This document shows positions 24,995 through 33,329 of a stretch of 64,000 bases of DNA, one piece after another (positions within the stretch are counted from its first letter, which is position 1; each line of letters begins with the position of its first letter). A program made the translations under genes and the position numbers. The notes below the pieces were generated by a model. That model did not search any database, had not been told where the DNA came from, and saw only the letters and a program-made list of their open reading frames with translations. The stretch is from assembly GCA_031394735.1 (NCBI GenBank), contig JANMXI010000287.1, forward strand, positions 1-64,000, written 5' to 3'. Origin of the DNA: TMP-86 sp031394735. GTDB lineage: Bacteria > Pseudomonadota > Gammaproteobacteria > Steroidobacterales > Steroidobacteraceae.

Positions 24995-25593
24995 TGCACA
25001 CGCCATTGAGGCACTCGTGCCTCGGTCAACACCTGCGCCGTCTCGTACAACGGCAATCCCATGACGCCGGAAAAGCTGCCCGACAAATGCTGCACGAAGC
25101 GGGCACCGAATCCTTGAATGGCATACCCGCCCGCCTTGTCAGCCGGCTCGCCGGTATCCCAGTACGCAGCGGCCAGTGCCGGCTCAATCGGGCAAAAGGT
25201 GACCTCGCTGCGGCTGCAGCGCTGCGCAAGACCAACCCCTGTTGCCAGCGCAATGGCCGTCAACACCACATGCGTGCGACCGCTCAGGGCAAGCAGCATG
25301 CCGATCGCGTCGTCACGATTTGCAGGCTTTCCCAGTATCTGCGTTCCCAGCAGCACCGTCGTATCGGCGCCGAGCACGGGTGCCTGCGCCGCGGGCGCCA
25401 ATCGTGACCAGCCCGCCTGCGCTTTGAGCGACGCGAGGCGCTGAACGTAAACGGCCGCTTCTTCGCCCGGCAGCGGCGACTCATCGACCTGCAGCGTAAG
25501 CACCTCGAACGGCACGCCGAGCTGATTCAAGAGTTCGCGTCGTCGCGGTGAGGTCGAGGCGAGATACAGGAAGGGGATTTCGGTGGCCGGCAT
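24991..25593 (-). CDS. maf: Maf-family nucleotide pyrophosphatase (YhdE type)
   Basis: Maf proteins hydrolyse non-canonical or pyrimidine NTPs. The 200-residue protein has LYLASTSPRRRELLNQLG at the N-terminus, VLGADTTVLL and the GGYAIQGFGARFV segment. Synteny with rng-yhdP-tldD points to the YhdE (dTTP/UTP) subgroup. It starts three bases after the rlmH stop and is coupled to rng. Confidence 0.95.
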   Translation of the reverse strand: MPATEIPFLYLASTSPRRRELLNQLGVPFEVLTLQVDESPLPGEEAAVYVQRLASLKAQAGWSRLAPAAQAPVLGADTTVLLGTQILGKPANRDDAIGMLLALSGRTHVVLTAIALATGVGLAQRCSRSEVTFCPIEPALAAAYWDTGEPADKAGGYAIQGFGARFVQHLSGSFSGVMGLPLYETAQVLTEARVPQWRVQ

Positions 25594-25596
25594 GAA

Positions 25597-26067
25597 TCAG
25601 GCTCGATGATACGGGTGGCCGGCGATCAGACTCGCCGCCCGATACAATTGCTCGGCGAGCATCACCCGCACCAGACCGTGCGGAAATGTCAGTGCCGACA
25701 GCGACCAGCTTCGCGCAGCGCGCTCCTTGCATTGCGGCATCAATCCGTCCGGTCCGCCGATGAGAAAAGAGATGTTGCCGCCCTCGCGCATTCGCGTTTG
25801 CAGCCACTGGGCGAGATCTTCAGTCGACAGGGACTTGCCCGTGACCTCGAGCGCGACCACATAGTCGTCCTTCGCGATCGCCGCCAGCATGGCCTGGCCC
25901 TCGCGCTCGATGGCGCGCGCCGTGCTCACGCCGCCGCCACGCGTCGCCACGGGGATTTCATGCAGTTCGATGCTGATCGGCTTTTTCAGCCGCTTCTGGT
26001 AGTCGAGGAACGCCGCATCCACCCAACCCGGCAGGCGCGTGCCGGCGGCAATCACGCGGCACTTCAT
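25597..26067 (-). CDS. rlmH: 23S rRNA pseudouridine-1915 N3-methyltransferase
   Basis: RlmH methylates pseudouridine 1915 of 23S rRNA. The 156-residue SPOUT enzyme shows VVALEVTGKSLSTEDLAQW, the SAM-binding ISFLIGGPDGL and a C-terminal HGLVRVMLAEQLYRA text. It follows rsfS by 16 bases, the normal gammaproteobacterial order. Confidence 0.96.
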   Translation of the reverse strand: MKCRVIAAGTRLPGWVDAAFLDYQKRLKKPISIELHEIPVATRGGGVSTARAIEREGQAMLAAIAKDDYVVALEVTGKSLSTEDLAQWLQTRMREGGNISFLIGGPDGLMPQCKERAARSWSLSALTFPHGLVRVMLAEQLYRAASLIAGHPYHRA

Positions 26068-26083
26068 GGCGAGCGAGCGCGAC

Positions 26084-26524
26084 TCAGGCGCGCGCCGCCG
26101 CGCGCTTCGCGACCGTCAAATCCCAAAGCTTTTCAAGTCCATAAAATTCGCGGCTGCGCGGCAGCATCACGTGCACGATGATGTCGGACAGATCGATCAG
26201 CACCCAGTCCGAATCCTGCCGCCCTTCGACTCCGTGCGGCCTGAATCCGGCTGCCTTGGTTTTTTCCACCACGCGTTCGGCAACCGAGCGCACGTGACGG
26301 TCGGAAGTGCCGCTGGCGATGATCATGGTGTCCGCGACATCCGTCAGACCCCTCACATCCAGCGTCTTGATGTCATGGGCCTTCATGTCTTCCAATGCGG
26401 CGAGGATCACATTCTTGAGAGTCGGGGTGGGAGCGGGTTTGGCGGTCTTGCGGGCTGCGGGCTTGCGGGCCACGGTTTTGCGCGCGGCGGTTTTGCGTTT
26501 GGCGCGCTTGGGAGCGGATGTCAT
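26084..26524 (-). CDS. rsfS: Ribosomal silencing factor RsfS with a Lys/Arg/Ala-rich N-terminal extension
   Basis: RsfS binds L14 and blocks subunit joining in starvation. Residues about 36-146 match the family (ALEDMKAHDIKTLDVRGLTDVADTMIIASG, SDWVLIDLSDIIVHVM, FYGLEKLW). The first 33 residues are an added basic tail built from Ala, Lys, Arg, Thr and Pro (for example RKTAARKTVARKPAARK) not found in typical RsfS of about 105 residues. A start just before the core would remove it, but no clear alternative start is visible. It lies between nadD and rlmH as usual. Confidence 0.93.
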   Translation of the reverse strand: MTSAPKRAKRKTAARKTVARKPAARKTAKPAPTPTLKNVILAALEDMKAHDIKTLDVRGLTDVADTMIIASGTSDRHVRSVAERVVEKTKAAGFRPHGVEGRQDSDWVLIDLSDIIVHVMLPRSREFYGLEKLWDLTVAKRAAARA

Positions 26525-26537
26525 GCGTCGTTAATGC

Positions 26538-27188
26538 TCACTTGTGCGTGGAAGGGTCGAGGTAGCAGCCGGTGTCGATGATGATTTTACGCACCGAATC
26601 CGGCATGAGAAAGCGCGGGTCGCGCTGCGATGCGATCAGCAGACGCAACTCGGTGGAGGATATCTCCAGTTGGGTGACCGCGTGGATGAAAATCTTGCCG
26701 AAGGCGGCATCGTGAAGGTCGGCGATGCGGCCGGTGCCGTGATCGACCAGCAACTCGCCCAGCGGTCCGCTGGCCGGGGCCCGCCAGCCAGGCCGGTGCG
26801 CCACGACCAGATGCGATAACTGCAGCAATTCCTGCCATTGATGCCATTTCGGCAGACTCAGGAAGGCGTCCATGCCGACGATCAGACACAGGCTGCGATC
26901 CGGGAATTCCAGGCGCAGCTCCGCCAGCGTCTCGATCGAATAGGAAGGCCCTGCCTTGCGCACTTCACGATCATCGACCATAAAGCCGCGATGCCCCTCC
27001 GTGGCTGCCCGTACCATCTCCAACCGCAGCTGGGCATCGGCCAGGGGCTGCTGGCGATGAGGCGGATTGCCGGCGGGGAGAAAACGGATCTCCTTCAAGC
27101 GCAGCGCTTGCTGCAACTCGAAAGCCGTCCGCAGATGGCCGTAATGGATCGGGTCGAAGGTCCCGCCGAAGATACCCATGGGATTCAT
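26538..27188 (-). CDS. nadD: Nicotinate-nucleotide adenylyltransferase
   Basis: NadD adenylates nicotinate mononucleotide in NAD synthesis. The 216-residue protein has GIFGGTFDPIHYGHLRTA at the N-terminus (nucleotidyltransferase HxGH-type site) and a C-terminal ISSTELR (ISST.iR) motif. The ATG at 27188 overlaps the holA stop as ATGA. A second ATG three codons later would also work. Confidence 0.96.
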   Translation of the reverse strand: MNPMGIFGGTFDPIHYGHLRTAFELQQALRLKEIRFLPAGNPPHRQQPLADAQLRLEMVRAATEGHRGFMVDDREVRKAGPSYSIETLAELRLEFPDRSLCLIVGMDAFLSLPKWHQWQELLQLSHLVVAHRPGWRAPASGPLGELLVDHGTGRIADLHDAAFGKIFIHAVTQLEISSTELRLLIASQRDPRFLMPDSVRKIIIDTGCYLDPSTHK

Positions 27189-28213
27189 GGGGATACCCTG
27201 CCTGAAAGCATGCCCTGATGCAAAGCGCCGGCGAGGCCCGCGGTCAGCGCCCGCAACCCGGTCCAGGCATCGCCGCGCGCCTGTCCCTTGATGATCCGGT
27301 CGACATTGCCGGCTTCGGTGAGCAATCGCGCCAGCGGTAGCCGGCGCGAGCGCGCCAGTCCAGCTGAACTGGGAGGACTGGCCAGATTCCAGGCGCTACC
27401 GCGGTCGCTGGAGCGCAGTCGGTCGCGTTCCCGCGCCTGCCACAAGCCGCGCAGTTCGCGGCTCAACGCCCAGAGAATCAGCGTGGGTTCCACGCCCTCG
27501 CCTTTAAGGCCTTCCAGCACCTGCAGCGCCCGCGCCGCGTGACCCGCCGACGCGGCAGTGGACAGCGCAAAGACATCGTAGCGGGCGCTGTCGCCCACGG
27601 CGTTTCGAACCAGATCCAGCGTGACCCGACCATCGGTGCTGAGCAATGCGAGTTTGTCGATTTCCTGCGCAGCGGCGAGCAGGTTGCCCTCGGCGCGCGC
27701 AGCGATCAGTTGCGCGGCGTCGGGCTCCAGACGTAACTTGGAGCGCGCTGCTCGCTCGCGCAGCCAGCCCGGCAAGCTTTCCGGACCGACCGCACCGATC
27801 GGCAACCACACGCCCTGCTTTTCCACGGCTCGAACCCAGGCCGAATCGGTGGTCTTTTTGTCGAGCTTGCCGGTGAGGATGAGCAACACCGTGTCGGGCG
27901 CGGGCGAGCTGATCAGCTGGGTCAGAAACTCCGCGCCGCGATCCGGCTTGCCGGTGGGCATGCGCAACTCCAGCAGGCGCTTTTCCGAAAACAGCGACAT
28001 CGATTGAGCCGCCGTGCGCACCTCATCCCAGTCGAAGCCGCGCTCGATGAAAAACACCTGGCGCTCCAGGAAACCCGCTGTGCGAGCCTGGGCGCGAATG
28101 GCATCGGCCGCCTCGGCCACCAGCAATCCCTCATCGCCGGAAACGAGATACGCGGGAGCCGGGCCGCGGGCCAGGGCACCGGAGAGCTGTTCGAAGGTCG
28201 TTTTCACCCGCAC
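27185..28213 (-). CDS. holA: DNA polymerase III subunit delta
   Basis: HolA is the delta wrench of the clamp loader, opening the beta clamp. The 342-residue length matches E. coli (343). Visible family text includes PAYLVSGDEGLLVAEAADAIR, LLLILTGKLDKK-like VLLILTGKLDKKT and a C-terminal KGQARGDAWTGLRALTAGLAG. It normally follows lptE directly; here its upstream neighbour is a divergent SDR gene, with lptE 33.6 kb away. Confidence 0.95.
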   Translation of the reverse strand: MRVKTTFEQLSGALARGPAPAYLVSGDEGLLVAEAADAIRAQARTAGFLERQVFFIERGFDWDEVRTAAQSMSLFSEKRLLELRMPTGKPDRGAEFLTQLISSPAPDTVLLILTGKLDKKTTDSAWVRAVEKQGVWLPIGAVGPESLPGWLRERAARSKLRLEPDAAQLIAARAEGNLLAAAQEIDKLALLSTDGRVTLDLVRNAVGDSARYDVFALSTAASAGHAARALQVLEGLKGEGVEPTLILWALSRELRGLWQARERDRLRSSDRGSAWNLASPPSSAGLARSRRLPLARLLTEAGNVDRIIKGQARGDAWTGLRALTAGLAGALHQGMLSGRVSP

Positions 28214-28244
28214 AGACTAACCGAGCGTGAGGCTAAATGTGACA

Positions 28245-28400
28245 TTGAAAAAGGTCTTCCTGACCTTCTTCAATCGCGGCGCATGAAAAGCGTGGTTTTC
28301 ATTCGCCTCACAAAATCAACGACGTAGGCGTCGTTGATTTTGCCGGTGCATCCATGCACCGCTTAACAGGCTGTCGAAAAGGATTTTCGACAGCCTGTTA
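28245..28400. repeat. Cluster of five consecutive inverted repeats
   Basis: Five hairpin-forming repeats lie almost end to end. A: 28245-28256/28262-28273, 12 bases, one mismatch. B: 28278-28289/28296-28307, 12 bases, one mismatch. C: 28311-28323/28330-28342, 13 bases, perfect. D: 28344-28351/28354-28361, 8 bases, perfect. E: 28364-28380/28384-28400, 17 bases, perfect, with a GGA loop. Flanking genes diverge, so ordinary terminators are not expected here. The remaining bases to 28473 hold a TATACT at 28427-28432 that may serve the SDR gene. Confidence 0.85.
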
Positions 28401-28473
28401 GGTGGCGAATCCAGGAGGCAGGCCGCTATACTCCTCGCCGGTCATTTTTTCGCATTGCAGTTGAGGGCTTGAC

Positions 28474-29235
28474 ATGGATCTGGGATTGCGCGGCAAAAAA
28501 GCCATTGTGACCGGTGGAACCAAGGGCATCGGACGCTCCATCGTGGAATTGCTGGCGCATGAAGGCGTGGATATCGGACTGTGCGCGCGCAGCGCCGATG
28601 AGGTCGAAGAGACCGTCCGGCAGCTCAAAGTCCGCGGTATCAACGCCGTCGGCGATTCGGTCAACGTCCGCAATGCGGAAGGCTACGGTGACTGGCTGCA
28701 ACGCACCGTTGAAGCGCTCGGTGGCTGCGACATTTTCATCCCGAATGTGAGCGCCGCCGGCGGCATGGACAGTGAAAAGAACTGGATCAAGAATTTCGAG
28801 ATCGACGTCATGCACACGGTGCGCGGCTGCGACCTGCTCATGCCGGCGCTGTCCAAATCCGGGCACGGCTCAATCGTGTTGCTGGCCTCGACCAACGCGC
28901 TGGAAACTTTCGCCGCGCCGATGGCCTTCAATGCCATGAAGGCGACGCTGATCCAATATTCCAAGGACCTGGCGGCCTCGGTTGCAGCGCGCGGCGTGCG
29001 AGTCAACTCGGTTGCGCCGGGTCCGATTTTCTTCGAAGGCGGTGCGTGGGAGCTGATCCAGGGCACGCAGCCCAAATTCTACGACTGGGCGCTGAAGCAG
29101 ATTCCGAGCCGCCGATTGGGAACGCCGGAAGAGGTGGCGCGCGTCGTGACTTTCCTGGCGAGCCCCACTGCCGGCTGGCTGAGCGGCACCAATCTGCTGG
29201 CCGACAACGGCTTCACCAAAGGCGTGCTGCACTAG
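28474..29235 (+). CDS. SDR-family protein with Phe in place of the catalytic Tyr
   Basis: The 253-residue protein is a classical-size SDR: GGTKGIG cofactor motif (about residues 15-21) and C-terminal SGTNLLADNGF. In the active-site helix the usual YxxxK reads FNAMK, so the tyrosine is replaced by phenylalanine while the lysine remains. The NNAG position reads PNVS. It may bind NAD(P) but catalysis by the normal mechanism is doubtful. GAGGG precedes the ATG. It is the first gene of the accessory block, convergent with the next SDR. Confidence 0.88.
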   Translation: MDLGLRGKKAIVTGGTKGIGRSIVELLAHEGVDIGLCARSADEVEETVRQLKVRGINAVGDSVNVRNAEGYGDWLQRTVEALGGCDIFIPNVSAAGGMDSEKNWIKNFEIDVMHTVRGCDLLMPALSKSGHGSIVLLASTNALETFAAPMAFNAMKATLIQYSKDLAASVAARGVRVNSVAPGPIFFEGGAWELIQGTQPKFYDWALKQIPSRRLGTPEEVARVVTFLASPTAGWLSGTNLLADNGFTKGVLH

Positions 29236-29242
29236 GAACCTC

Positions 29243-30022
29243 CTAGCGAGCAGTGGCGCCGCCGTCGATGGGGATCTCCGCACCGTTGATGAACGACGCA
29301 CCGTCGGTGGCCAGAAACACCACGGCCGCCGCAACTTCTTCAGGTCTTCCCATCCGATTCATTGGGCTGACGCGGTTCACGACGGACAACGTGCGCTGCG
29401 GATCCGGCGAGTCGGCAATGAAGTTGCGCACCATCGGCGTGTCGACATACGAGGGATGCAGCGAGTTGCAGCGAATGTTGTAGCCTTGCTCGGCACAATG
29501 CAGCGCAATCGACTTGGTCAACAGCCGCACCGCGCCCTTGGCTGAATTGTAGGCCGCGAGTTTGGCCACGCCGCGCAGGCCCGCGATGGACGACAGATTC
29601 ACGATGCTGCCTCCGCCGCCGGCTCGCATCGGCGTCAACACCGTCTTGCAACCCAGGAACACACCGTCGACGTTCACGGCATGCGTGCGATGAAATTGCT
29701 CGAGGGTGGTGTGTTCGATGTCGGCGTTGATCGCGATGCCCGCGGCATTGACCAGCACATCGATGCGCTGCCATTGGCGCATCAGAGCCTCGACGGTCGT
29801 TTGCCATCCGGACTCGGACGCCACGTCGAGGCGGCAAAATGCGGCGCGCTCACCCAGTTCCGCTGCGGCGGCCATGCCTTGCTCGACCGCGATGTCGGCG
29901 ATCATCACGCGTGCGCCGCGGTTGATGAAATGCCGCGCGCACTCCAGACCAATTCCCGACGCGCCGCCGGTGATGAGGACCACCTTGCCGACGAAGTCCT
30001 GCGCAATGGCGGCCGTAGTCAT
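29243..30022 (-). CDS. SDR-family oxidoreductase
   Basis: The 259-residue protein has TGGASGIG, the intact YNSAK catalytic segment (AAYNSAKGAV) and the C-terminal INGAEIPIDGG. These are marks of classical SDRs such as hydroxysteroid or 3-hydroxyacyl dehydrogenases; the substrate cannot be assigned. The ATG at 30022 is chosen because it lies one base after the nitronate monooxygenase stop; the longer frame overlaps that gene. Both are probably one operon. Confidence 0.88.
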   Translation of the reverse strand: MTTAAIAQDFVGKVVLITGGASGIGLECARHFINRGARVMIADIAVEQGMAAAAELGERAAFCRLDVASESGWQTTVEALMRQWQRIDVLVNAAGIAINADIEHTTLEQFHRTHAVNVDGVFLGCKTVLTPMRAGGGGSIVNLSSIAGLRGVAKLAAYNSAKGAVRLLTKSIALHCAEQGYNIRCNSLHPSYVDTPMVRNFIADSPDPQRTLSVVNRVSPMNRMGRPEEVAAAVVFLATDGASFINGAEIPIDGGATAR

Positions 30023-30023
30023 C

Positions 30024-30989
30024 TCAACCTCCAGCCAGGCGGGCACGAGCCGCCTCGTATTCATCGCGCATCCGCGCCACCAACACACTGACGTCGAGGA
30101 TTTCGTGGATGCCGGTGACACTCTGCCCGGCGCTCCAGATATCCTTCCACGCCTTGATTTCAGTTCCGCCGCTGGTGGAAAAATTCATCTTGTTCTTATC
30201 GGCCATCGGCAGCTTCGCCGGGTCCAGGCCGGCGCGCACGATGCTGCCGCGCAGATAGTTGCCCGACACGCCGCTGAACACCGGCGTGTAGACGATGTCA
30301 TCCGCGCCGCTGTCGACCAGCATTTTCTTGTACTCCGGATTGGCATTGGCTTCGGTCGTGGCGATGAAACGCGTGCCCAGGTAGGCAAGATCGGCGCCCA
30401 TTGCCTGCGCCGCCAGCACATCGGCGCCAGTGCTCATCGCACCCGAGAGAATCACGGCGCCCGAAAAGAAACTGCGGATCTCTTTCAGCAGCGCGAACGG
30501 ACTCAGCAACCCGGCATGCCCACCGGCGCCGGCGCAGACCGCGATGAGCCCATCCACGCCCTGCTCCGCCGCCTTCTGCGCATGACGCAGGTTGATGACA
30601 TCATGAAACACCAAGCCGCCGTAGGAATGCACAGCGCTGACAACTTCCGCCGGCGGCCGCAGGCTGGTGATCACGATGGGCACTTTGTACTTCACGCACA
30701 AGCCCACGTCATGCTCCAGGCGCTGATTGCTCGCATGCACGATTTGATTCACCGCAAAGGGCGCCACTTTGCGCTGTGGATTTGCCGCCTGAAATTGCGC
30801 CAGTTCGCGGGTGATCTGGTCCAGCCATTCGTCCAGTTGCGACTCAGAGCGCGCGTTCAACGCCGGAAAAGATCCGACCACACCCGCCTTGCACTCGGCC
30901 AGCACCAGCGGCGGAGTCGACACGATGAACATTGGCGCGCCGATGACCGGCAAACTCAAACGACCGGCGAGTGCGGTGGGAAGTGTCAT
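30024..30989 (-). CDS. Nitronate monooxygenase / 2-nitropropane dioxygenase family
   Basis: The 321-residue FMN-dependent TIM-barrel enzyme opens LPVIGAPMFIVS and has the FMN-binding VCAGAGGHAG and ILSGAMSTGADVLAAQAMGADLAYLGTRF motifs. The family includes nitronate monooxygenases and related enzymes found in fatty-acid and steroid catabolic clusters, where they may act as enoyl reductases; this is not decided. GAAGGACGATTC precedes the ATG. It is followed by the SDR gene one base later. Confidence 0.88.
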   Translation of the reverse strand: MTLPTALAGRLSLPVIGAPMFIVSTPPLVLAECKAGVVGSFPALNARSESQLDEWLDQITRELAQFQAANPQRKVAPFAVNQIVHASNQRLEHDVGLCVKYKVPIVITSLRPPAEVVSAVHSYGGLVFHDVINLRHAQKAAEQGVDGLIAVCAGAGGHAGLLSPFALLKEIRSFFSGAVILSGAMSTGADVLAAQAMGADLAYLGTRFIATTEANANPEYKKMLVDSGADDIVYTPVFSGVSGNYLRGSIVRAGLDPAKLPMADKNKMNFSTSGGTEIKAWKDIWSAGQSVTGIHEILDVSVLVARMRDEYEAARARLAGG

Positions 30990-31013
30990 GAATCGTCCTT
31001 CAAGTATTTCAAA

Positions 31014-31124
31014 TCAGGAAACGCGGCGCGTTCGCCCGCGCCAAAAAGGTTCGCGCAGCTCGCGCCGCAGCACCTGTACGCGAACGATATCGGCCATGAA
31101 CGACATGCCGACGGGGAGGTTCAT
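31014..31124 (-). CDS. 36-residue ORF coupled to the lipoate-ligase-like gene
   Basis: A short frame opens MNLPVGMSFMADIVRVQV and ends with a very basic tail (RGRTRRVS). Its ATG overlaps the stop of the ligase-like gene as ATGA, a standard coupling arrangement, and it ends 24 bases before the next gene's ATG. It is too short for reliable coding evidence; the placement is the only support. No family is recognised. Confidence 0.4.
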   Translation of the reverse strand: MNLPVGMSFMADIVRVQVLRRELREPFWRGRTRRVS

Positions 31125-31891
31125 GCCTCACCCCGCGCGGCGGATACGCCAAACACATGCACGATTTCCCGTATGCAGCGCGACATCAGGTCGGACGCAT
31201 CGGCATCGCCGCGGCGCGCCGCGGAATTGCAGCACGCGAGCGCGGTGGTCGCGGCGCGTACGCGTCGATCCGACTGCAGATCGCGATAAAAGGCTGCTAC
31301 TTCGAGCGGCAAGCCGAGCGAACATTCCTCCACCGACAACACCGCATGCACCCAGACATTGGAACTTCCAGCCCGCGCGCGCCGCCGCTGTGCGATGCCG
31401 CCGACTTTGAGTCCTTTCCAGTTCAAGTCAAAGCGGCCATCGCAATAGGCGCCTGCAACCTGGCCGATGCGCAGCGGGATGCGCGCGCGGGCAAGCGCCG
31501 CAATCAACTTGGCGGCGAAATCACGATAGGAGCGGTCGATGTCATTGCAGGTCGCCCCGTACAGGTGGCTGATCACGAGGGTGCCGGGACCCAGGCAGAC
31601 ACAACCGCCGCCGCTCTTGCGAACCAGGACGGCGACGCCACGGCGCTCGGCCGCTTCGGCGGCCGCCGCGAAATGGGGCATTGCCGCCTCCAATGCCGTA
31701 ACCGCCAGAGCGCGCTGTGGCTGCCAGATGCTTAAGGTGTTGGTGGATGGAGTCGACGTGTCGAACCATTCCAGTTCGCGCACCAGCCGCAGAGCGGTGG
31801 GCTGCGGCCCGGTGGGGGAGTCCACCTGCAACGCACCGACCGGCGAAACCGCCGGCCGATTGCCGGTCGCGGAGGCGAGCGCCACGTTCAT
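31121..31891 (-). CDS. Lipoate-protein ligase A-like (BPL/LplA/LipB fold) protein
   Basis: The 256-residue protein has the lipoyl/biotinyl ligase fold: RKSGGGCVCLGPGTLVISH matches the lipoate-site RRxGGG motif and DLNWKGLKVGGIAQRRR matches the family's KxxGxAQRR text with the catalytic Lys. Its true acceptor is unknown; stand-alone members transfer lipoate or octanoate. The N-terminal 40 residues are not conserved, so the start at 31891 is uncertain. It heads a leftward group with the 36-residue ORF, nitronate monooxygenase and SDR. Confidence 0.82.
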   Translation of the reverse strand: MNVALASATGNRPAVSPVGALQVDSPTGPQPTALRLVRELEWFDTSTPSTNTLSIWQPQRALAVTALEAAMPHFAAAAEAAERRGVAVLVRKSGGGCVCLGPGTLVISHLYGATCNDIDRSYRDFAAKLIAALARARIPLRIGQVAGAYCDGRFDLNWKGLKVGGIAQRRRARAGSSNVWVHAVLSVEECSLGLPLEVAAFYRDLQSDRRVRAATTALACCNSAARRGDADASDLMSRCIREIVHVFGVSAARGEA

Positions 31892-32096
31892 TCGACGCGC
31901 AACGTCACGCTGACGGACGCAGCCGTTTCAAGGCGCGACTTTTCAACCATGATGTAGGTCATTGCTCACCGCGGAATTTGCGCGCGAGGGATGGTAGCCG
32001 CACAGCAAAAAACAAGCAATCCTGACGATATTTTCCGCTGTTGCGTCTTACCGGCGGTGTGATACGTTTGCGCATCGTCCGTCAAGAAGCAGCGCC

Positions 32097-32618
32097 ATGC
32101 AAAAAATATTTGGACCGGTCATGCAGAATGCGTTCGTCGTCGACGATCTCGACGCCGCCATGGATCATTGGCTGAACAAGATGGGTGTGGGGCCCTTCTT
32201 CGTATTTGAGCACGTACAATTCCGCGAGATCTTTTTTCGCGGCAAACCCAGCAACACCGACATGACCGCCGCCATCGCCTACTGGGGCGACATGCAGATC
32301 GAACTCATCAAGCAGCACAATGTCTCGCCGTCGATCTACAGCGAATTCCAGGACAAAGGACTGCGCGGCATGCAGCACATGGGCGTGATCACCACCGACC
32401 TGGCTGCAGACCTCGCCAGGCTCAAACCGCTGGGGATCATCCCGGTACAGTGGGGCACGGTTGCTTCCGGAATGCGCTTCGCCTACGTGAGCAGCGACTA
32501 CCATCCCGGCGCCATGATCGAGCTCATCGAAGCGAACGAAGGCATCAGCGGGTTCTTTCAGATGATGAAGGACACGGCACAGAATTGGGACGGCAAAGAT
32601 CCCATCCGCAGCTTCTGA
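32097..32618 (+). CDS. VOC-family (glyoxalase-fold) protein
   Basis: The 173-residue protein contains paired beta-alpha-beta-beta-beta units typical of the vicinal oxygen chelate family: QNAFVVDDLDAAMDHWLNKMGVGPF at the start and HMGVITTDLAADLARLKPLGI in the second half, ending with a short helical tail. The metal-ligand His/Glu pattern (QHMGV, MIELIE) is present. The substrate is unknown. It starts a rightward unit VOC-TetR-hydratase with only seven bases to the regulator. The 205 bases upstream hold no other feature I can support. Confidence 0.82.
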   Translation: MQKIFGPVMQNAFVVDDLDAAMDHWLNKMGVGPFFVFEHVQFREIFFRGKPSNTDMTAAIAYWGDMQIELIKQHNVSPSIYSEFQDKGLRGMQHMGVITTDLAADLARLKPLGIIPVQWGTVASGMRFAYVSSDYHPGAMIELIEANEGISGFFQMMKDTAQNWDGKDPIRSF

Positions 32619-32625
32619 TCCTTGC

Positions 32626-33318
32626 ATGGCCGCCAAACCCCGCCCCACGAAACGCTCCGATGGCCGCCAGGCCGCGAAGAGTGCTGCAACACGCCAGGCT
32701 GCCATCGAAGGCGCGGTCGACTGTTTCGTCAGACTCGGCTACGCCCGCTCCAGCACCATCGAGATCTCCAAGCGCGCGCGCGTATCGCGTGGGGCCATGA
32801 TCTACCATTTCCCGACCAAGCGAAAACTCCTCGAAGCGACGGTCGAATACATCATCTCCGAACGCATCCGGCGTTTCACGGCCGACATGCATTCAACTGT
32901 GCGCTCCGAAGAGGACCGGCTGTCGCAGCGGGGCATCGACATCTACTGGAAGCACCTCAACAGTCGTCTGTTCATCGCCTTTCACGAACTGGTCACGGCC
33001 TCGCGCACCGATGCCACACTTGCCCGTGTGCTCAAGGCCGCCACCGCTCGCTTCGACAAGGTGTGGTACCAGGCCGTTCAGGACCTGTTTCCGGAATGGC
33101 GTGGCAAAGAGGCGCTGCTCGGGTTGGCGCTGGACCTGACGCGCTTCCTCCTCGAAGGCATGGCGCTCAACAAGATGTCGCATGATGCGCGGCAACGGCG
33201 GCAGCGAATCCGCGATTACCTGAAGTCACGGCTTCGCGATATTCTCCAGGCCGGCGACCGGCAGGACAGCGACACTGCAGTGCGCGAGTTCCTGCGCAAT
33301 GCACCGAACGGTAAATAA
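32626..33318 (+). CDS. TetR-family transcriptional regulator
   Basis: The 230-residue protein has an N-terminal TetR helix-turn-helix at about residues 20-70 (RQAAIEGAVDCFVRLGYARSSTIEISKRARVSRGAMIYHFPTKRKLLE split over the three helices) and a helical ligand domain. It sits between a VOC gene and a PaaG-like hydratase gene on the same strand, so it probably controls this small catabolic unit. No clear palindromic operator was seen upstream of the VOC gene. Confidence 0.9.
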   Translation: MAAKPRPTKRSDGRQAAKSAATRQAAIEGAVDCFVRLGYARSSTIEISKRARVSRGAMIYHFPTKRKLLEATVEYIISERIRRFTADMHSTVRSEEDRLSQRGIDIYWKHLNSRLFIAFHELVTASRTDATLARVLKAATARFDKVWYQAVQDLFPEWRGKEALLGLALDLTRFLLEGMALNKMSHDARQRRQRIRDYLKSRLRDILQAGDRQDSDTAVREFLRNAPNGK

Positions 33319-33329
33319 GGATCCATTGC

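Noticed and set aside
23798..25009. 403-codon open frame on the + strand
   Set aside because: Antisense to rng, which is certain.
29706..31289. 527-codon open frame on the + strand
   Set aside because: It runs antisense across the SDR, nitronate monooxygenase and ligase-like genes, whose minus-strand products have clear family motifs. Low-complexity His/Arg/Gln-rich translation is typical of a GC-rich shadow frame.
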